Shown here in pieces: positions 1 to 8,494 of a stretch of 64,000 bases of DNA (position 1 is the stretch's first letter; every line of letters begins with the position of its first letter). The stretch covers positions 1,271,501 through 1,335,500 of the forward strand of contig NZ_CP046176.1 in NCBI RefSeq assembly GCF_013009555.1, in the 5' to 3' direction. Position numbers and translations under genes: made by a program. Under the pieces are notes generated by a model. The model was not told where the DNA came from, did not search any database, and was given only the letters and a program-made list of their open reading frames with translations. Origin of the DNA: Phocaeicola dorei. GTDB lineage: Bacteria > Bacteroidota > Bacteroidia > Bacteroidales > Bacteroidaceae.

Positions 1-2102
1 GTGAACGGGTTTTCTGTACCGGTTTCTACGTGCCAGCCTTTGTGACTCCAACTGATGGAAGTTCCATAAATGGCGGGATTTTTTTCTATCGCAAGAGAGA
101 AACGGTTTATACGGCTTGTCGCTGTACTTCCATATACATTTATTGCAAGATTTTTCCAGTAATAGTTTATGTCCAATGATGCTATCACACTATTGTCTGT
201 AATGTTGTATTCTCCGGGAATGATTGTATGATAGTATCTGGCATTGAACTTGGCGCGTAAATTGTCGGAGAAGCGATAGGAAAGATCCAAAGCTGCGTTC
301 CAATGTTCCACATCCATGTCCGACCGGAAGCTGGAGACAAGTTTGTCATTCTCTAGGTAGTAATCGGTGGATATATTATTCTGAATCTTCTGATAAACAC
401 CTAAAATTTGAAAATTCAGTCGATTTAGTTGTGCTTTATAGGCGATGCCGACAACATATAATTTGGTATTATCCAGATGGGGATTACCACGTTTGATTTG
501 TATAAAGTCTACTGTTTGATCCATGCTGTTGATATAGCTGATGTCCGGTTGGTCGTTACCGATATCGACAGAGGCCATTAACTGCTGTGATTTATTGATA
601 GTATAAATAAAAGTGGAATTCATTCTAAGTGACCAATGCTGCTGCCGGGCATCTGTATGAAGTTTGTAATTCAACCATGAAAAACCCGGTAAGAAATTCA
701 TAGAGAACTTTTTGGCTATACGCTGGTTATAGTTTAAGAAGAACATCGTTTCTCCCATCCATAGATGTTGCCAAGAGTCGTAATCACCCGTATAGGAGGA
801 AGACGTGACTTTATGATGGTGCTGCAGGTTTGCTCCAAGTGAATTGTTGTGCTCCAATTTTATATTATATCTGGTAGAAAAGTCGAATGCATATAATTCT
901 TCATCAACATCCGTCAGGGATATATTTTCTCCTTCTGTATAGGTTCTGGTGTAATCGTTTTGTGTATAAGCGGTTTTGGCCGTTACCTCCAGTGTCTGTT
1001 TAGGGGTTATGTTGAAATTGCCATATAGTTTGACAGAGGGACTTAGTCCGTCTTCTTTTTTTTGGTTGGCTGAAGATATGCTGTATGTATGATGACCGGA
1101 ATAATCCAGTAATTCGCTATTGTTATTTTTGGGAGTTTCATTGTGGACTAATGAAAGTTGTGCCGAGATATTATGTTTCTCTGTACGATTGTTGGCTTTC
1201 AATTGTAGATATTGCTGGTTGTTTTGATAATCAGCTTGGGTCGTTTGTGTGTTTCGATGGGTGGTATATTCCGGGAATAATATCTCTTCGTTTTTTGAGG
1301 TTTTTACTCCGTCATATTTTTGGGTAATATAGCCTCCTAACACTGAATAGCTGTTGTTTCCATGCATCAGTTTAGTCCCTATATTATAATTACCCATCAG
1401 ATAACCGATGGTTTGTTTGCCGTCTAATGATACATATCCACCTGATGTTCGTTCCTTGGTTATATAATTGATGGAAGCTACATCACCGGCATATTTTCCT
1501 GTCGGGGTGTCATAATATTCTATATTCTTGATATCGCGTGGGCGTAGGTTTTGCACTTCCTCATATTCAGCTTTTTCTCCGTTTATATATAGTGCCACTT
1601 CACCACCAAAAGTGCTTACTTTCCCTGTCCGTTTGTTCACTTCCAAGCTGGGAATCATCAAGTTGTACAAAAGGTCATAGCCTGTACCGGCATGTTTCAC
1701 CTGTTGCTTGTCGGGAATGACCAATACATGATCAGTCTTTCTGACATAGGAACTTCCTTTTACCACGACTTCATTCAGTATTACATTGTCACTTTCCAAG
1801 GTAATTACAGGTAGTTGTGTATCTTGGTTTGAAACACTTGCCGGTATTATTTGCGGTTTGTATCCTATTGTACTGAATGCTAACAAATACTTGTCCGGCT
1901 GTACATTTGTGAACTGGTAATATCCTAATGTGTCTGTTGTTGTACCCGAGATGAAGGCTGAGTCTGTTTTTAATAACCGGACTGTGCTATAAGCTAAAGG
2001 CTGATTGTCTAAGTCGGTTACTTTACCATGTATGCGAACTTGAGCGTAAAGTGAAAAACCGGGCATCAGGCATACGCATAAAAATAATTTTAAAGTATTC
2101 AT
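1..2102 (-). CDS. Outer-membrane beta-barrel receptor, partial
   Basis: This reading frame is open from 2102 to the window edge, so about 700 N-terminal residues are seen and the C-terminus lies outside. It opens with a signal peptide (MNTLKLFLCVCLMPGFSLYA-Q). Residues 22-105 resemble a carboxypeptidase-regulatory-like beta-sandwich (RIHGKVTDLDNQPLAYSTV). A plug-like segment follows (VVVKGSSYVRKTDHVLVIP; DIKNIEYYDTPTGKYAGDVA), then long alternating polar/aromatic strands typical of a 22-strand barrel. This is the Bacteroidetes family of outer-membrane beta-barrel proteins related to TonB-dependent receptors; the substrate is unknown. In-frame starts also exist at 2111 and 2144; 2102 gives the cleanest signal peptide. 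No SusD partner is visible on the visible side. Confidence 0.8.
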   Translation of the reverse strand, partial: MNTLKLFLCVCLMPGFSLYAQVRIHGKVTDLDNQPLAYSTVRLLKTDSAFISGTTTDTLGYYQFTNVQPDKYLLAFSTIGYKPQIIPASVSNQDTQLPVITLESDNVILNEVVVKGSSYVRKTDHVLVIPDKQQVKHAGTGYDLLYNLMIPSLEVNKRTGKVSTFGGEVALYINGEKAEYEEVQNLRPRDIKNIEYYDTPTGKYAGDVASINYITKERTSGGYVSLDGKQTIGYLMGNYNIGTKLMHGNNSYSVLGGYITQKYDGVKTSKNEEILFPEYTTHRNTQTTQADYQNNQQYLQLKANNRTEKHNISAQLSLVHNETPKNNNSELLDYSGHHTYSISSANQKKEDGLSPSVKLYGNFNITPKQTLEVTAKTAYTQNDYTRTYTEGENISLTDVDEELYAFDFSTRYNIKLEHNNSLGANLQHHHKVTSSSYTGDYDSWQHLWMGETMFFLNYNQRIAKKFSMNFLPGFSWLNYKLHTDARQQHWSLRMNSTFIYTINKSQQLMASVDIGNDQPDISYINSMDQTVDFIQIKRGNPHLDNTKLYVVGIAYKAQLNRLNFQILGVYQKIQNNISTDYYLENDKLVSSFRSDMDVEHWNAALDLSYRFSDNLRAKFNARYYHTIIPGEYNITDNSVIASLDINYYWKNLAINVYGSTATSRINRFSLAIEKNPAIYGTSISWSHKGWHVETGTENPF

Positions 2103-2144
2103 AGTAATCATACTGTTGGGTAATAAAGGAATGTGTTTGTACAT

Positions 2145-2414
2145 ATTATATATTGTTTAATCATAAATTTAGACGGAGGTATGATTCTAAAAGTTGTAAT
2201 CAATATTACGTTATACTATAACACAAGTTTGTAGTCAACGTATTATTTTTACGATAGTAAAGGTATAGCTATTGGAGAAAAGAAATGAAAAAATACATTT
2301 TACTTTTTCTATACTTTTATATAACAGGCTGATATACAAGTAATATATGCTTGTGCATTCTTGAGAAAATACCAATTTTTACCCATTGGCAGATGAATTT
2401 TTCCATATGGGTCG
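2145..2414. other. Intergenic stretch, no gene
   Basis: This 270-base AT-rich gap lies between the TPR/HTH regulator and the outer-membrane receptor, both read leftward. I see no convincing ORF. A short palindrome GTTATACTATAAC at 2210-2222 sits about 110 bases upstream of the receptor start and could be an operator, but there is no second copy to support this. A weak -7-like TACCTTTA lies near 2257-2264 on the minus strand. Confidence 0.4.
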
Positions 2415-4154
2415 TTACAATTCTTGGATAATTCCTTCCATTTGTTGTGCCGTTCCCTTCTCGCTATAGATTTTTTGGTAGAGGCGGGAAAGAGAATTTG
2501 TAATGGCAGAGACAGAACGGTTGAGTAATTCTGCGATAATGCTTCTCTTGAGTTCGATCTTAATTAAATAGCAGATATGTAGTTCGTGTTCGGATAATTG
2601 AGGATAGAGTGCATACAGCTGTCGCAGAAAGTTAGGAAAAGTGCTATTTATAGCTTCACTTAAATGTTTCCAATCCCTTTCCGTTATTTCGGAACTTTGG
2701 GTGGCATGGTGGAAATGAAGATAGATGTCCGAATGTCGGAAGGCGAGTAAACGCATTTCCTGTTCGTTCCGGATGGCACGTATTTGTTCGTTGGTTGCTC
2801 CCAGTCTTTTTGCTTGAGCTTCCAGCAGGGAATGTTTGAATGTGTCATTTTCCAACTTGGCCGATTGAAGTTGTTCATTCAGTAGGGTTATCTGTTGCTC
2901 GTTTTCTAGAATGCGCCGGCTGCTTTGGGCTTCCTGTTCTGCAAAAATCTGTTGTAGTTGTTGTTCTCTGATTGTATATTTGCGGCGGCGTTCGCGTAAA
3001 CGGTGAAGCAGGTAAATTACAATACCAATCAGGAGACTTGCTACAAACAATAACTGGAACAGTAAAAGTTTCTGTCGTTCTGTCTTCGATTGCAGCCGCT
3101 GATTTTCTTGTTCAGATAGATTATAATTATATAAGGAATGGATTTTATTTACCTCTTCGGTTTTTGTGATCTGAAAAAGAGAATCGAATGCATTGATGCA
3201 AAGAGAGGCGTATTGATGGGCTTCCGGATATTGCTTTTTTTCCCTTGTAATCAGATGTAACAGACGATATGCAGTACGTTGGTGATAAAGGTTGTTTCCA
3301 GAAATTACCTTTTGAAGATAAATTGATGCGGAATCGAACATTTGCCTTTGATAATACACTTCGCCGAGTACTAAATAACTAAGTGAACTGGGGTGGTGGA
3401 CTTGTACTTGCTTTGCTATAATTTCAGCAGAGTCTGTTTTCCCTTGGTTGTAATAAAAACCGGCCATTTCATCGCCGATGCTGCAAGCTTTAACCAGAGA
3501 AACTTTTTCTTTCATCAATGTGTATGCTTTCCGGTAATAGATTTCCGCACTGTCTTTTTGGTTGTTTGTATCGTATATGCGTGCCATGTCCCTCAGACCG
3601 AAAGCCATGCCTTTATAATTATGGCAAGCTAAATTATATTTATAAGCTTGTTGAGTAGCTTCCATACTTTCATGATACAATCTTTGAAAGGCAAAAAGGC
3701 TGGCAAGCTGCCCGTATATGCGTCCATTCAGCGTATCATTAAAACATCTTTTCCCAATTTCGGCTGCACGCAAGAAAGCATCAACGGCTCGTGGCGCATC
3801 TTTCATATCCCGATAGGCGCTACCTTTATAATAATAAGCTTCCATCAGGTGTGGGTCATCCTGTTTGTCTTCATAAAAACTAATTATACGGTTAATCAAA
3901 GTATCGGAAGTAACCGGAATATAGAGCTTGTCTTTGGCTTTGACAGTGAGCAATAAGTAATATATATGAAGCTCTTCAGGCCATTCGGTGGTGGATATAC
4001 TGAGAGAATCCAAACAGGCTAGCGCGCTGTCCGGGTGCGTTTCCATTAATTGAACTGCCCGCTCCATCAGTGGCGGGTAACTTTGCTGTTCATAGCGGCA
4101 AGAGATGCAGAGCAATAGAAACAGCAGCAGTATATGTATCCTCCCACTTTTCAT
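2415..4154 (-). CDS. TPR membrane protein with C-terminal HTH, putative regulator
   Basis: The protein is about 579 residues. The N-terminus is hydrophobic and ends in a lipobox-like LLLCISC, so it is a signal peptide or lipoprotein anchor. TPR-like helical repeats fill roughly residues 25-345. A transmembrane helix follows near 370-395 (LLLFQLLFVASLLIGIVIYL), then a basic stretch, a coiled coil, and a C-terminal region (LSEHELHICYLIKIELKRSI, then a helix containing SVSAITNSLSRLYQKI) that resembles a LuxR-type HTH. Bacteroidetes have many such TPR-TM-HTH proteins, thought to be one-component regulators with a periplasmic sensor. A start at 4175 is possible, but the ATG at 4154 fits the signal peptide better. 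It is divergent from the 4310 gene, with an inverted repeat between them. Confidence 0.7.
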   Translation of the reverse strand: MKSGRIHILLLFLLLCISCRYEQQSYPPLMERAVQLMETHPDSALACLDSLSISTTEWPEELHIYYLLLTVKAKDKLYIPVTSDTLINRIISFYEDKQDDPHLMEAYYYKGSAYRDMKDAPRAVDAFLRAAEIGKRCFNDTLNGRIYGQLASLFAFQRLYHESMEATQQAYKYNLACHNYKGMAFGLRDMARIYDTNNQKDSAEIYYRKAYTLMKEKVSLVKACSIGDEMAGFYYNQGKTDSAEIIAKQVQVHHPSSLSYLVLGEVYYQRQMFDSASIYLQKVISGNNLYHQRTAYRLLHLITREKKQYPEAHQYASLCINAFDSLFQITKTEEVNKIHSLYNYNLSEQENQRLQSKTERQKLLLFQLLFVASLLIGIVIYLLHRLRERRRKYTIREQQLQQIFAEQEAQSSRRILENEQQITLLNEQLQSAKLENDTFKHSLLEAQAKRLGATNEQIRAIRNEQEMRLLAFRHSDIYLHFHHATQSSEITERDWKHLSEAINSTFPNFLRQLYALYPQLSEHELHICYLIKIELKRSIIAELLNRSVSAITNSLSRLYQKIYSEKGTAQQMEGIIQEL

Positions 4155-4199
4155 AGCAATTGCAAAAATAAACAAAATCTTTGAACTCAGCTACTGAAA

Positions 4200-4229
4200 T
4201 AGGGGAATCCCTACCAACTAATAGGGATT
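4200..4229. promoter_or_regulatory. Triple TAGGG/CCCTA inverted-repeat element
   Basis: TAGGG at 4200-4204 is followed by CCCTA at 4209-4213 and TAGGG at 4222-4226. The outer pair extends to a perfect 8-bp inverted repeat, AATCCCTA at 4206-4213 and TAGGGATT at 4222-4229. It ends 3 bases before the -33 box of the rightward promoter and lies 46 bases from the start of the divergent regulator. The position suits an operator; the binding protein is not known. Confidence 0.45.
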
Positions 4230-4232
4230 TTC

Positions 4233-4265
4233 TTTGTTATGAAGTAAAACCTCTGACTATCTTTG
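4233..4265 (+). promoter_or_regulatory. Bacteroides-type promoter (-33 TTTG, -7 TATCTTTG)
   Basis: TTTG at 4233-4236 and TATCTTTG at 4258-4265 are separated by 21 bases, matching the Bacteroides housekeeping promoter consensus. Transcription should start near 4270, so the long 5-prime extension of the next ORF (from 4181) cannot be translated from this transcript. Confidence 0.75.
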
Positions 4266-4309
4266 CACTAGAAAAAGTAGATAGAATAACAAATAAAACA
4301 GGTACGAGT

Positions 4310-5707
4310 ATGAAAAAGATTGTATTAGCTTCGCTTATGATGGTGTGCTTGCCTTACTTGGCAATGGCGCAAAGCGTTGATGACGACCTTTATTTCATCC
4401 CTAAGAAAAAAGCTGAAAAGAAAGAGGAGGTTAAGCAAGAGGTGAAAGTGGTGGTTCCGCAGAAGCAGAACACGACTACTGTTTACGCAGCCCCCGGTTC
4501 TACAGTGGTGGTGAAGGATGTGAAAGGAAAGGTTCGCGATGTGGATGAGTATAATCGTCGTTATACTTCACGTGATAATAATTTCTCGATGGAGAATGAT
4601 ACCTTGTATATTGAGGAGAAACCTTTGAATGAGAGAGGAGAATGGGTTAATGGTTTTGAGGGTTCTCAAGACGATTATGAATACGCGATGCGTATCGTCC
4701 GTTTCCGCAATCCCCGTTACGCCATTCCGGTAAGCAGTCCGCTCTATTGGGATGTAGTTTACGGTTTGCCTTCATGGGATTGGAATGTATATGATGACGG
4801 ATTGTATGCATACGTCTTTCCCACTTACACGAACCGCTTATGGTGGGATTGGCGTTGGAATTATCCATATGGCGCCAGTTGGGGATTCAGTTGGGGATGG
4901 AGTTCGCCATGGTACTACAATAGTTGGTACTATCCCGGTTATTGGGGTGGCGGCTACTGGGGTGGCTATTGGGGCTACCATTATCACCATCACCATTATT
5001 ATCCGCATTACTTTGGTCACGGTTGGGGTGGTGGCTACTGGGGAGGTAGTCATGGATGGTATGGCTCAAGCAGACGTAACCCGGGGATACATGCCGGAAG
5101 ATATACCAATAGCTATAGTTCTTCACGCCCAAGCCGGAATAATTACGTGAATAGTTATGATAGGAATAGTCGTAATTCATACGTAGGAAATTCCAGACAA
5201 AATGTCCGTAATAGTGCTAATAGTTATCGTACCGCAACACGTAACGGTTCTTCATCAGGAAGAGTGGTTTCGGGATCTAACAGTGTAAATTCGGTTCGTC
5301 CTAATAGAAGTGCTATCAGAACCCGTACCGGAGAAACTCTTTCACCAAGTCAGGCAGCAGGAGTTCGTCCGGGTAATTCGTATTCACGTCCGACAGAAGG
5401 AAGGGGTTCTTCCTATACCAGACCAAGCAGTACTCGGAGCAGTGTGGGAAATGCAGCAGGATCTGCTTATCAGAGAACAGGGGCTGCAAGTCGTGGCGCT
5501 TATCGTAACAATAGTGGCGTTTCGAATTCTCGTAGCAGTTCATACTCTCGTAGCAGTAGTCCTTCTCGTAATAGTTCGTCTAACTCTTACCGTAGTAGTG
5601 GAACTTCTTCTTCCCGTAGTAGTTTTTCTAGTGGCGGTGGTGCTTCTCGCAGTTCCGGTGGCGGTGTTTCCCGTTCAAGTGGTGGCGGCAGATCGCGTAC
5701 CAGATAA
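4310..5707 (+). CDS. Exported Trp/Tyr/Gly/His-rich protein with Ser/Arg-rich tail
   Basis: The protein is 465 residues from the chosen ATG, which begins a clear signal peptide (MKKIVLASLMMVCLPYLAMA-Q). An open frame extends upstream to 4181, but the promoter at 4233-4265 rules that start out. After a Lys/Glu/Val linker comes an acidic/aromatic region, then a low-complexity stretch (about residues 180-255) packed with Trp, Tyr, Gly and a His cluster (YHYHHHHYYPHYFGHGWGGG). The last 200 residues are dominated by Ser, Arg, Asn and Gly, ending in GGGRSRTR. I recognise no catalytic domain. The composition suggests an envelope-associated or surface protein, and the His cluster could bind metal. It is followed 43 bases later by a FadL-like barrel that may share its transcript. 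Confidence 0.75.
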   Translation: MKKIVLASLMMVCLPYLAMAQSVDDDLYFIPKKKAEKKEEVKQEVKVVVPQKQNTTTVYAAPGSTVVVKDVKGKVRDVDEYNRRYTSRDNNFSMENDTLYIEEKPLNERGEWVNGFEGSQDDYEYAMRIVRFRNPRYAIPVSSPLYWDVVYGLPSWDWNVYDDGLYAYVFPTYTNRLWWDWRWNYPYGASWGFSWGWSSPWYYNSWYYPGYWGGGYWGGYWGYHYHHHHYYPHYFGHGWGGGYWGGSHGWYGSSRRNPGIHAGRYTNSYSSSRPSRNNYVNSYDRNSRNSYVGNSRQNVRNSANSYRTATRNGSSSGRVVSGSNSVNSVRPNRSAIRTRTGETLSPSQAAGVRPGNSYSRPTEGRGSSYTRPSSTRSSVGNAAGSAYQRTGAASRGAYRNNSGVSNSRSSSYSRSSSPSRNSSSNSYRSSGTSSSRSSFSSGGGASRSSGGGVSRSSGGGRSRTR

Positions 5708-5750
5708 GTGGTAGATTAAACTAGACAGTTGAATTTAATAGAATTGATGT

Positions 5751-7322
5751 ATGAAAAATAAAGTAATAGTAACCGCTTGTGCGTTGTTGGCAATGACAAC
5801 GGCAAGCGCACAAAATGCTTATGATGCGGAAAAGTTGCTGGGGAATGACTTGAATGGAACAGCACGATTTGTTGGTATGGGTGGTGCCATGGGAGCTTTG
5901 GGCGGTGATATATCTGTCATAAGCTCCAACCCTGCGGGTATCGGCATTTTTCGTAGTAATGACGTGTCTATTTCTTTTGGTTTTAATAATACTTCGACAA
6001 AGAGTAACTTTAGTGGTGTGTCAATGAATGAAAACAAAACGCGCGCTTCATTTGACCAGATTGGATTTGTTTATAGCAATAAGATAGGCAATAATACTTC
6101 TTTGCGTTTTGTGAATTTCGGATTCAATTACCATAAAAGTAAAAACTTCAATCGCCTTTTCTCTATGGGAGGGGCGTTGGATAATTTGTCACAAAGCTTC
6201 CAGCTGGCTCAGGAGATGGAACGATATGGATTGACGGAAAGCGAGTTTAATGACATACTGGATGTGAAGAATCCTTATACCAAATATTGGAATCAGTTAC
6301 CTGTTTTAGGAGTAATGGGGGTGAGAACCGGTGTGGTTGACTGGGTTAATGATTCTGAAAAGAATATTCATGCTCCATGGGGGTGGAATGGTTTTAACAA
6401 TAACTTCTTTAGTAAGGAAACAGGAGGTATCAGTCAATATGATTTTAATGTTTCATTCAATATTGAAGATAGGGTCTATTTAGGAGCTACCCTGGGGGTC
6501 TATGATGTGAATTATGATCGTTATACTTCTTATACGGAAAATTTGAATGATGATAACGGTGCGGATAATGGGGGGTATACATTGGATAATTATTATAGGC
6601 TGGAAGGGACTGGTATGGATTTAAAATTGGGTGTTATTATACGGCCTATAGAAAGTTCCCCTTTCCGTTTGGGATTTGCTGTGCACACGCCTACATGGTA
6701 TGATTTAAGAGAAAGCTATAATGCCGCTTTATCTTCTAATATTTTAGCTTGTGAGGCACCCTATAACCAGACATTGAGTGATTTTCTGGTAACTCCGGAA
6801 TATGATTATTTGACCTATGATTATAATCTTACCACTCCGTGGAAATTTAATGTCAGCGCAGGTACTACTTTTGCGGGTGCAGTGGCAGTAGGTGCGGAAT
6901 ATGAATATCAGGATTATTCTTCCAGTAAGCTCAAGGATGTGGATGGTTATGAATTGGGAGATCAGCCCAGCGTTGAGAATTATTTGAAAGGTGTCCATAC
7001 TTTCCGTATCGGAATGGAAACGAGGATTATACCTGAGTTTAGCATTCGTGCAGGATATAATTACTCTTCGGCTGCTTTTTCTAAAGATGCTTATAGTGCC
7101 TTGTCTTTATATAGCACGCGTACTGATTTTAATAATACGGAGTCTAAGAATACATTTACGTTTGGTCTTGGATACCGTGGCAGTGTAATTTATGCGGATT
7201 TGGCATATAAATATGATATGTATAAATCAAACTTTTATGCTTTTGATGATATAGATCTTCCGGCAACTAAAGTGGACAATGAACGGCATCAGTTGCTTTT
7301 GACTGTCGGTGCTCGTTTCTAA
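5751..7322 (+). CDS. FadL/OmpP1-like outer-membrane protein
   Basis: The protein is 523 residues with signal peptide MKNKVIVTACALLAMTTASA. Mature residues 20-60 contain the pattern common in Bacteroidetes OmpP1/FadL relatives: an N-terminal LLGNDLNGTARFVGMGGAMG followed by LGGDISVISSNPAGIGIFRS. The remainder alternates aromatic and polar residues as in a beta-barrel and ends in an aromatic residue (VGARF), the usual outer-membrane insertion signal. FadL-family proteins carry hydrophobic small molecules across the outer membrane; the substrate here is unknown. It lies 43 bases after the Trp/Gly/His-rich gene on the same strand and is followed by a terminator hairpin, so the two probably form one unit. 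Confidence 0.75.
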   Translation: MKNKVIVTACALLAMTTASAQNAYDAEKLLGNDLNGTARFVGMGGAMGALGGDISVISSNPAGIGIFRSNDVSISFGFNNTSTKSNFSGVSMNENKTRASFDQIGFVYSNKIGNNTSLRFVNFGFNYHKSKNFNRLFSMGGALDNLSQSFQLAQEMERYGLTESEFNDILDVKNPYTKYWNQLPVLGVMGVRTGVVDWVNDSEKNIHAPWGWNGFNNNFFSKETGGISQYDFNVSFNIEDRVYLGATLGVYDVNYDRYTSYTENLNDDNGADNGGYTLDNYYRLEGTGMDLKLGVIIRPIESSPFRLGFAVHTPTWYDLRESYNAALSSNILACEAPYNQTLSDFLVTPEYDYLTYDYNLTTPWKFNVSAGTTFAGAVAVGAEYEYQDYSSSKLKDVDGYELGDQPSVENYLKGVHTFRIGMETRIIPEFSIRAGYNYSSAAFSKDAYSALSLYSTRTDFNNTESKNTFTFGLGYRGSVIYADLAYKYDMYKSNFYAFDDIDLPATKVDNERHQLLLTVGARF

Positions 7323-7357
7323 GAATTAATTGTGAGTCTAATATAATTAACTTGTGA

Positions 7358-7397
7358 TATACCGGGAATGCTTTATTGCTTTCCGGTATATTTTTTG
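7358..7397 (+). terminator. Intrinsic terminator after the FadL-like gene
   Basis: TATACCGGGAA (7358-7368) pairs with TTTCCGGTATA (7380-7390), an 11-bp stem with one G-T pair, and is followed by TTTTTTG. Confidence 0.7.
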
Positions 7398-7431
7398 CTA
7401 ATGTTTCATCCTGGTTTTCAAACAAAAGGGT

Positions 7432-7439
7432 TATCTTTG
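7432..7439 (+). promoter_or_regulatory. -7 box of the Rpn-nuclease gene
   Basis: TATCTTTG lies 15 bases before the ATG at 7455. No good TTTG -33 box is seen at the usual 19-21 base spacing. Confidence 0.5.
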
Positions 7440-7454
7440 TAAAAAGAGGTTTTT

Positions 7455-8351
7455 ATGGAACAGAAAGATAAATACATACGGTTTGATTGGGCAATCAAGC
7501 GTCTTTTACGCAACAAAGCCAATTTTGGTGTCCTGGAAGGTTTTCTTACCGTACTTTTGGGTGAGAAGATTCAAATCATGGAAATCCTTGAGAGCGAAGG
7601 TAACCAGCAACGGGAGGATGATAAGTTCAACCGGGTAGATATTAAAGCCCGTAATAGCAAGGATGAAATAATACTAGTGGAAGTGCAGAATACGCGGGAG
7701 TTATATTATCTTGAACGAATACTTTATGGAGTAGCAAAAGCAATAACCGAACATATAGATTTAGGTGGAATTTATGCAAATGTCAAGAAAGTGTATTCTA
7801 TCAGTATTCTTTATTTTGATATTGGCCAAGGAAATGATTACCTCTACCATGGTCAGAATACATTCCTCGGTGTCCATACTGGTGACTGTTTGAAAGTAAC
7901 CACTAAAGAACAAGGGGCTATTATCCGGAAATTGCCTGCCGAAATATTTCCTGAATATTTTCTTATTCGTGTGAATGAGTTTAATAAAGTGGCGGTTACT
8001 CCTTTGGAAGAATGGATAGAATATCTTAAGACTGGAACTATCCGTCCGGATACAACGACTCCCGGATTGGAGGAGGCGAGACAGAAACTTATTTATTATA
8101 ATATGAATAAGGCTGATAAACTGGCTTATGATCGGCATCTGGATGCATTGATGATACAAAATGATGTATTGAGTACCGCTAAATTAGAAGGATTAGAGGA
8201 AGGTCGTGTAGAAGGACGTGAGGAAGGTATCATGGTAGGTCGCCAAGAAGAAAAAATAGCTACAGCCCGTAACTTGAAATCTTTGAATATTCCTATTGCT
8301 GTTATTGTTCAAGCTACAGGCTTGTCTATAGATGAAATAGATAGACTTTAA
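7455..8351 (+). CDS. Rpn-family PD-(D/E)XK nuclease / putative transposase
   Basis: The protein is 298 residues, a normal length for the Rpn/PDDEXK_2 family (recombination-promoting nuclease, often annotated as putative transposase). Near the N-terminus there is a D-x-x-F-K-like segment (FDWAIKRLLRNKANFGVLEG). The nuclease core is near residues 60-80 (FNRVDIKARNSKDEIILVEV then QN), with the Asp and the Glu-x-Gln expected of the PD-(D/E)XK fold. The C-terminus has the charged EGREEGI repeat and the LSIDEID ending usual for the family. E. coli relatives are DNA endonucleases that increase RecA-independent recombination. No inverted repeats of an insertion sequence flank it, so it stands alone. 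Confidence 0.8.
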   Translation: MEQKDKYIRFDWAIKRLLRNKANFGVLEGFLTVLLGEKIQIMEILESEGNQQREDDKFNRVDIKARNSKDEIILVEVQNTRELYYLERILYGVAKAITEHIDLGGIYANVKKVYSISILYFDIGQGNDYLYHGQNTFLGVHTGDCLKVTTKEQGAIIRKLPAEIFPEYFLIRVNEFNKVAVTPLEEWIEYLKTGTIRPDTTTPGLEEARQKLIYYNMNKADKLAYDRHLDALMIQNDVLSTAKLEGLEEGRVEGREEGIMVGRQEEKIATARNLKSLNIPIAVIVQATGLSIDEIDRL

Positions 8352-8494
8352 TGAATGAAGGTATGTCAGGATTCTGTTGTGTAATCATGGATTCTGTCAT
8401 TTTGAGTCATGGTGAGGGATCTTGTGAGAACAAATGGATGTGATTGGATTCTTCATCTCTCTTTTTTCACTTTCCGTTTTTTGTCATCCTCCTC

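Noticed and set aside
4785..5150. Long overlapping ORFs on both strands inside the Trp/Gly/His-rich gene
   Set aside because: They are caused by the biased codon content of the low-complexity region; they have no start signal and no family similarity.
7455..8351. Complete insertion sequence around the Rpn-type gene
   Set aside because: No terminal inverted repeats or target duplication were seen; the gene has its own -7 box and a terminator lies just upstream.
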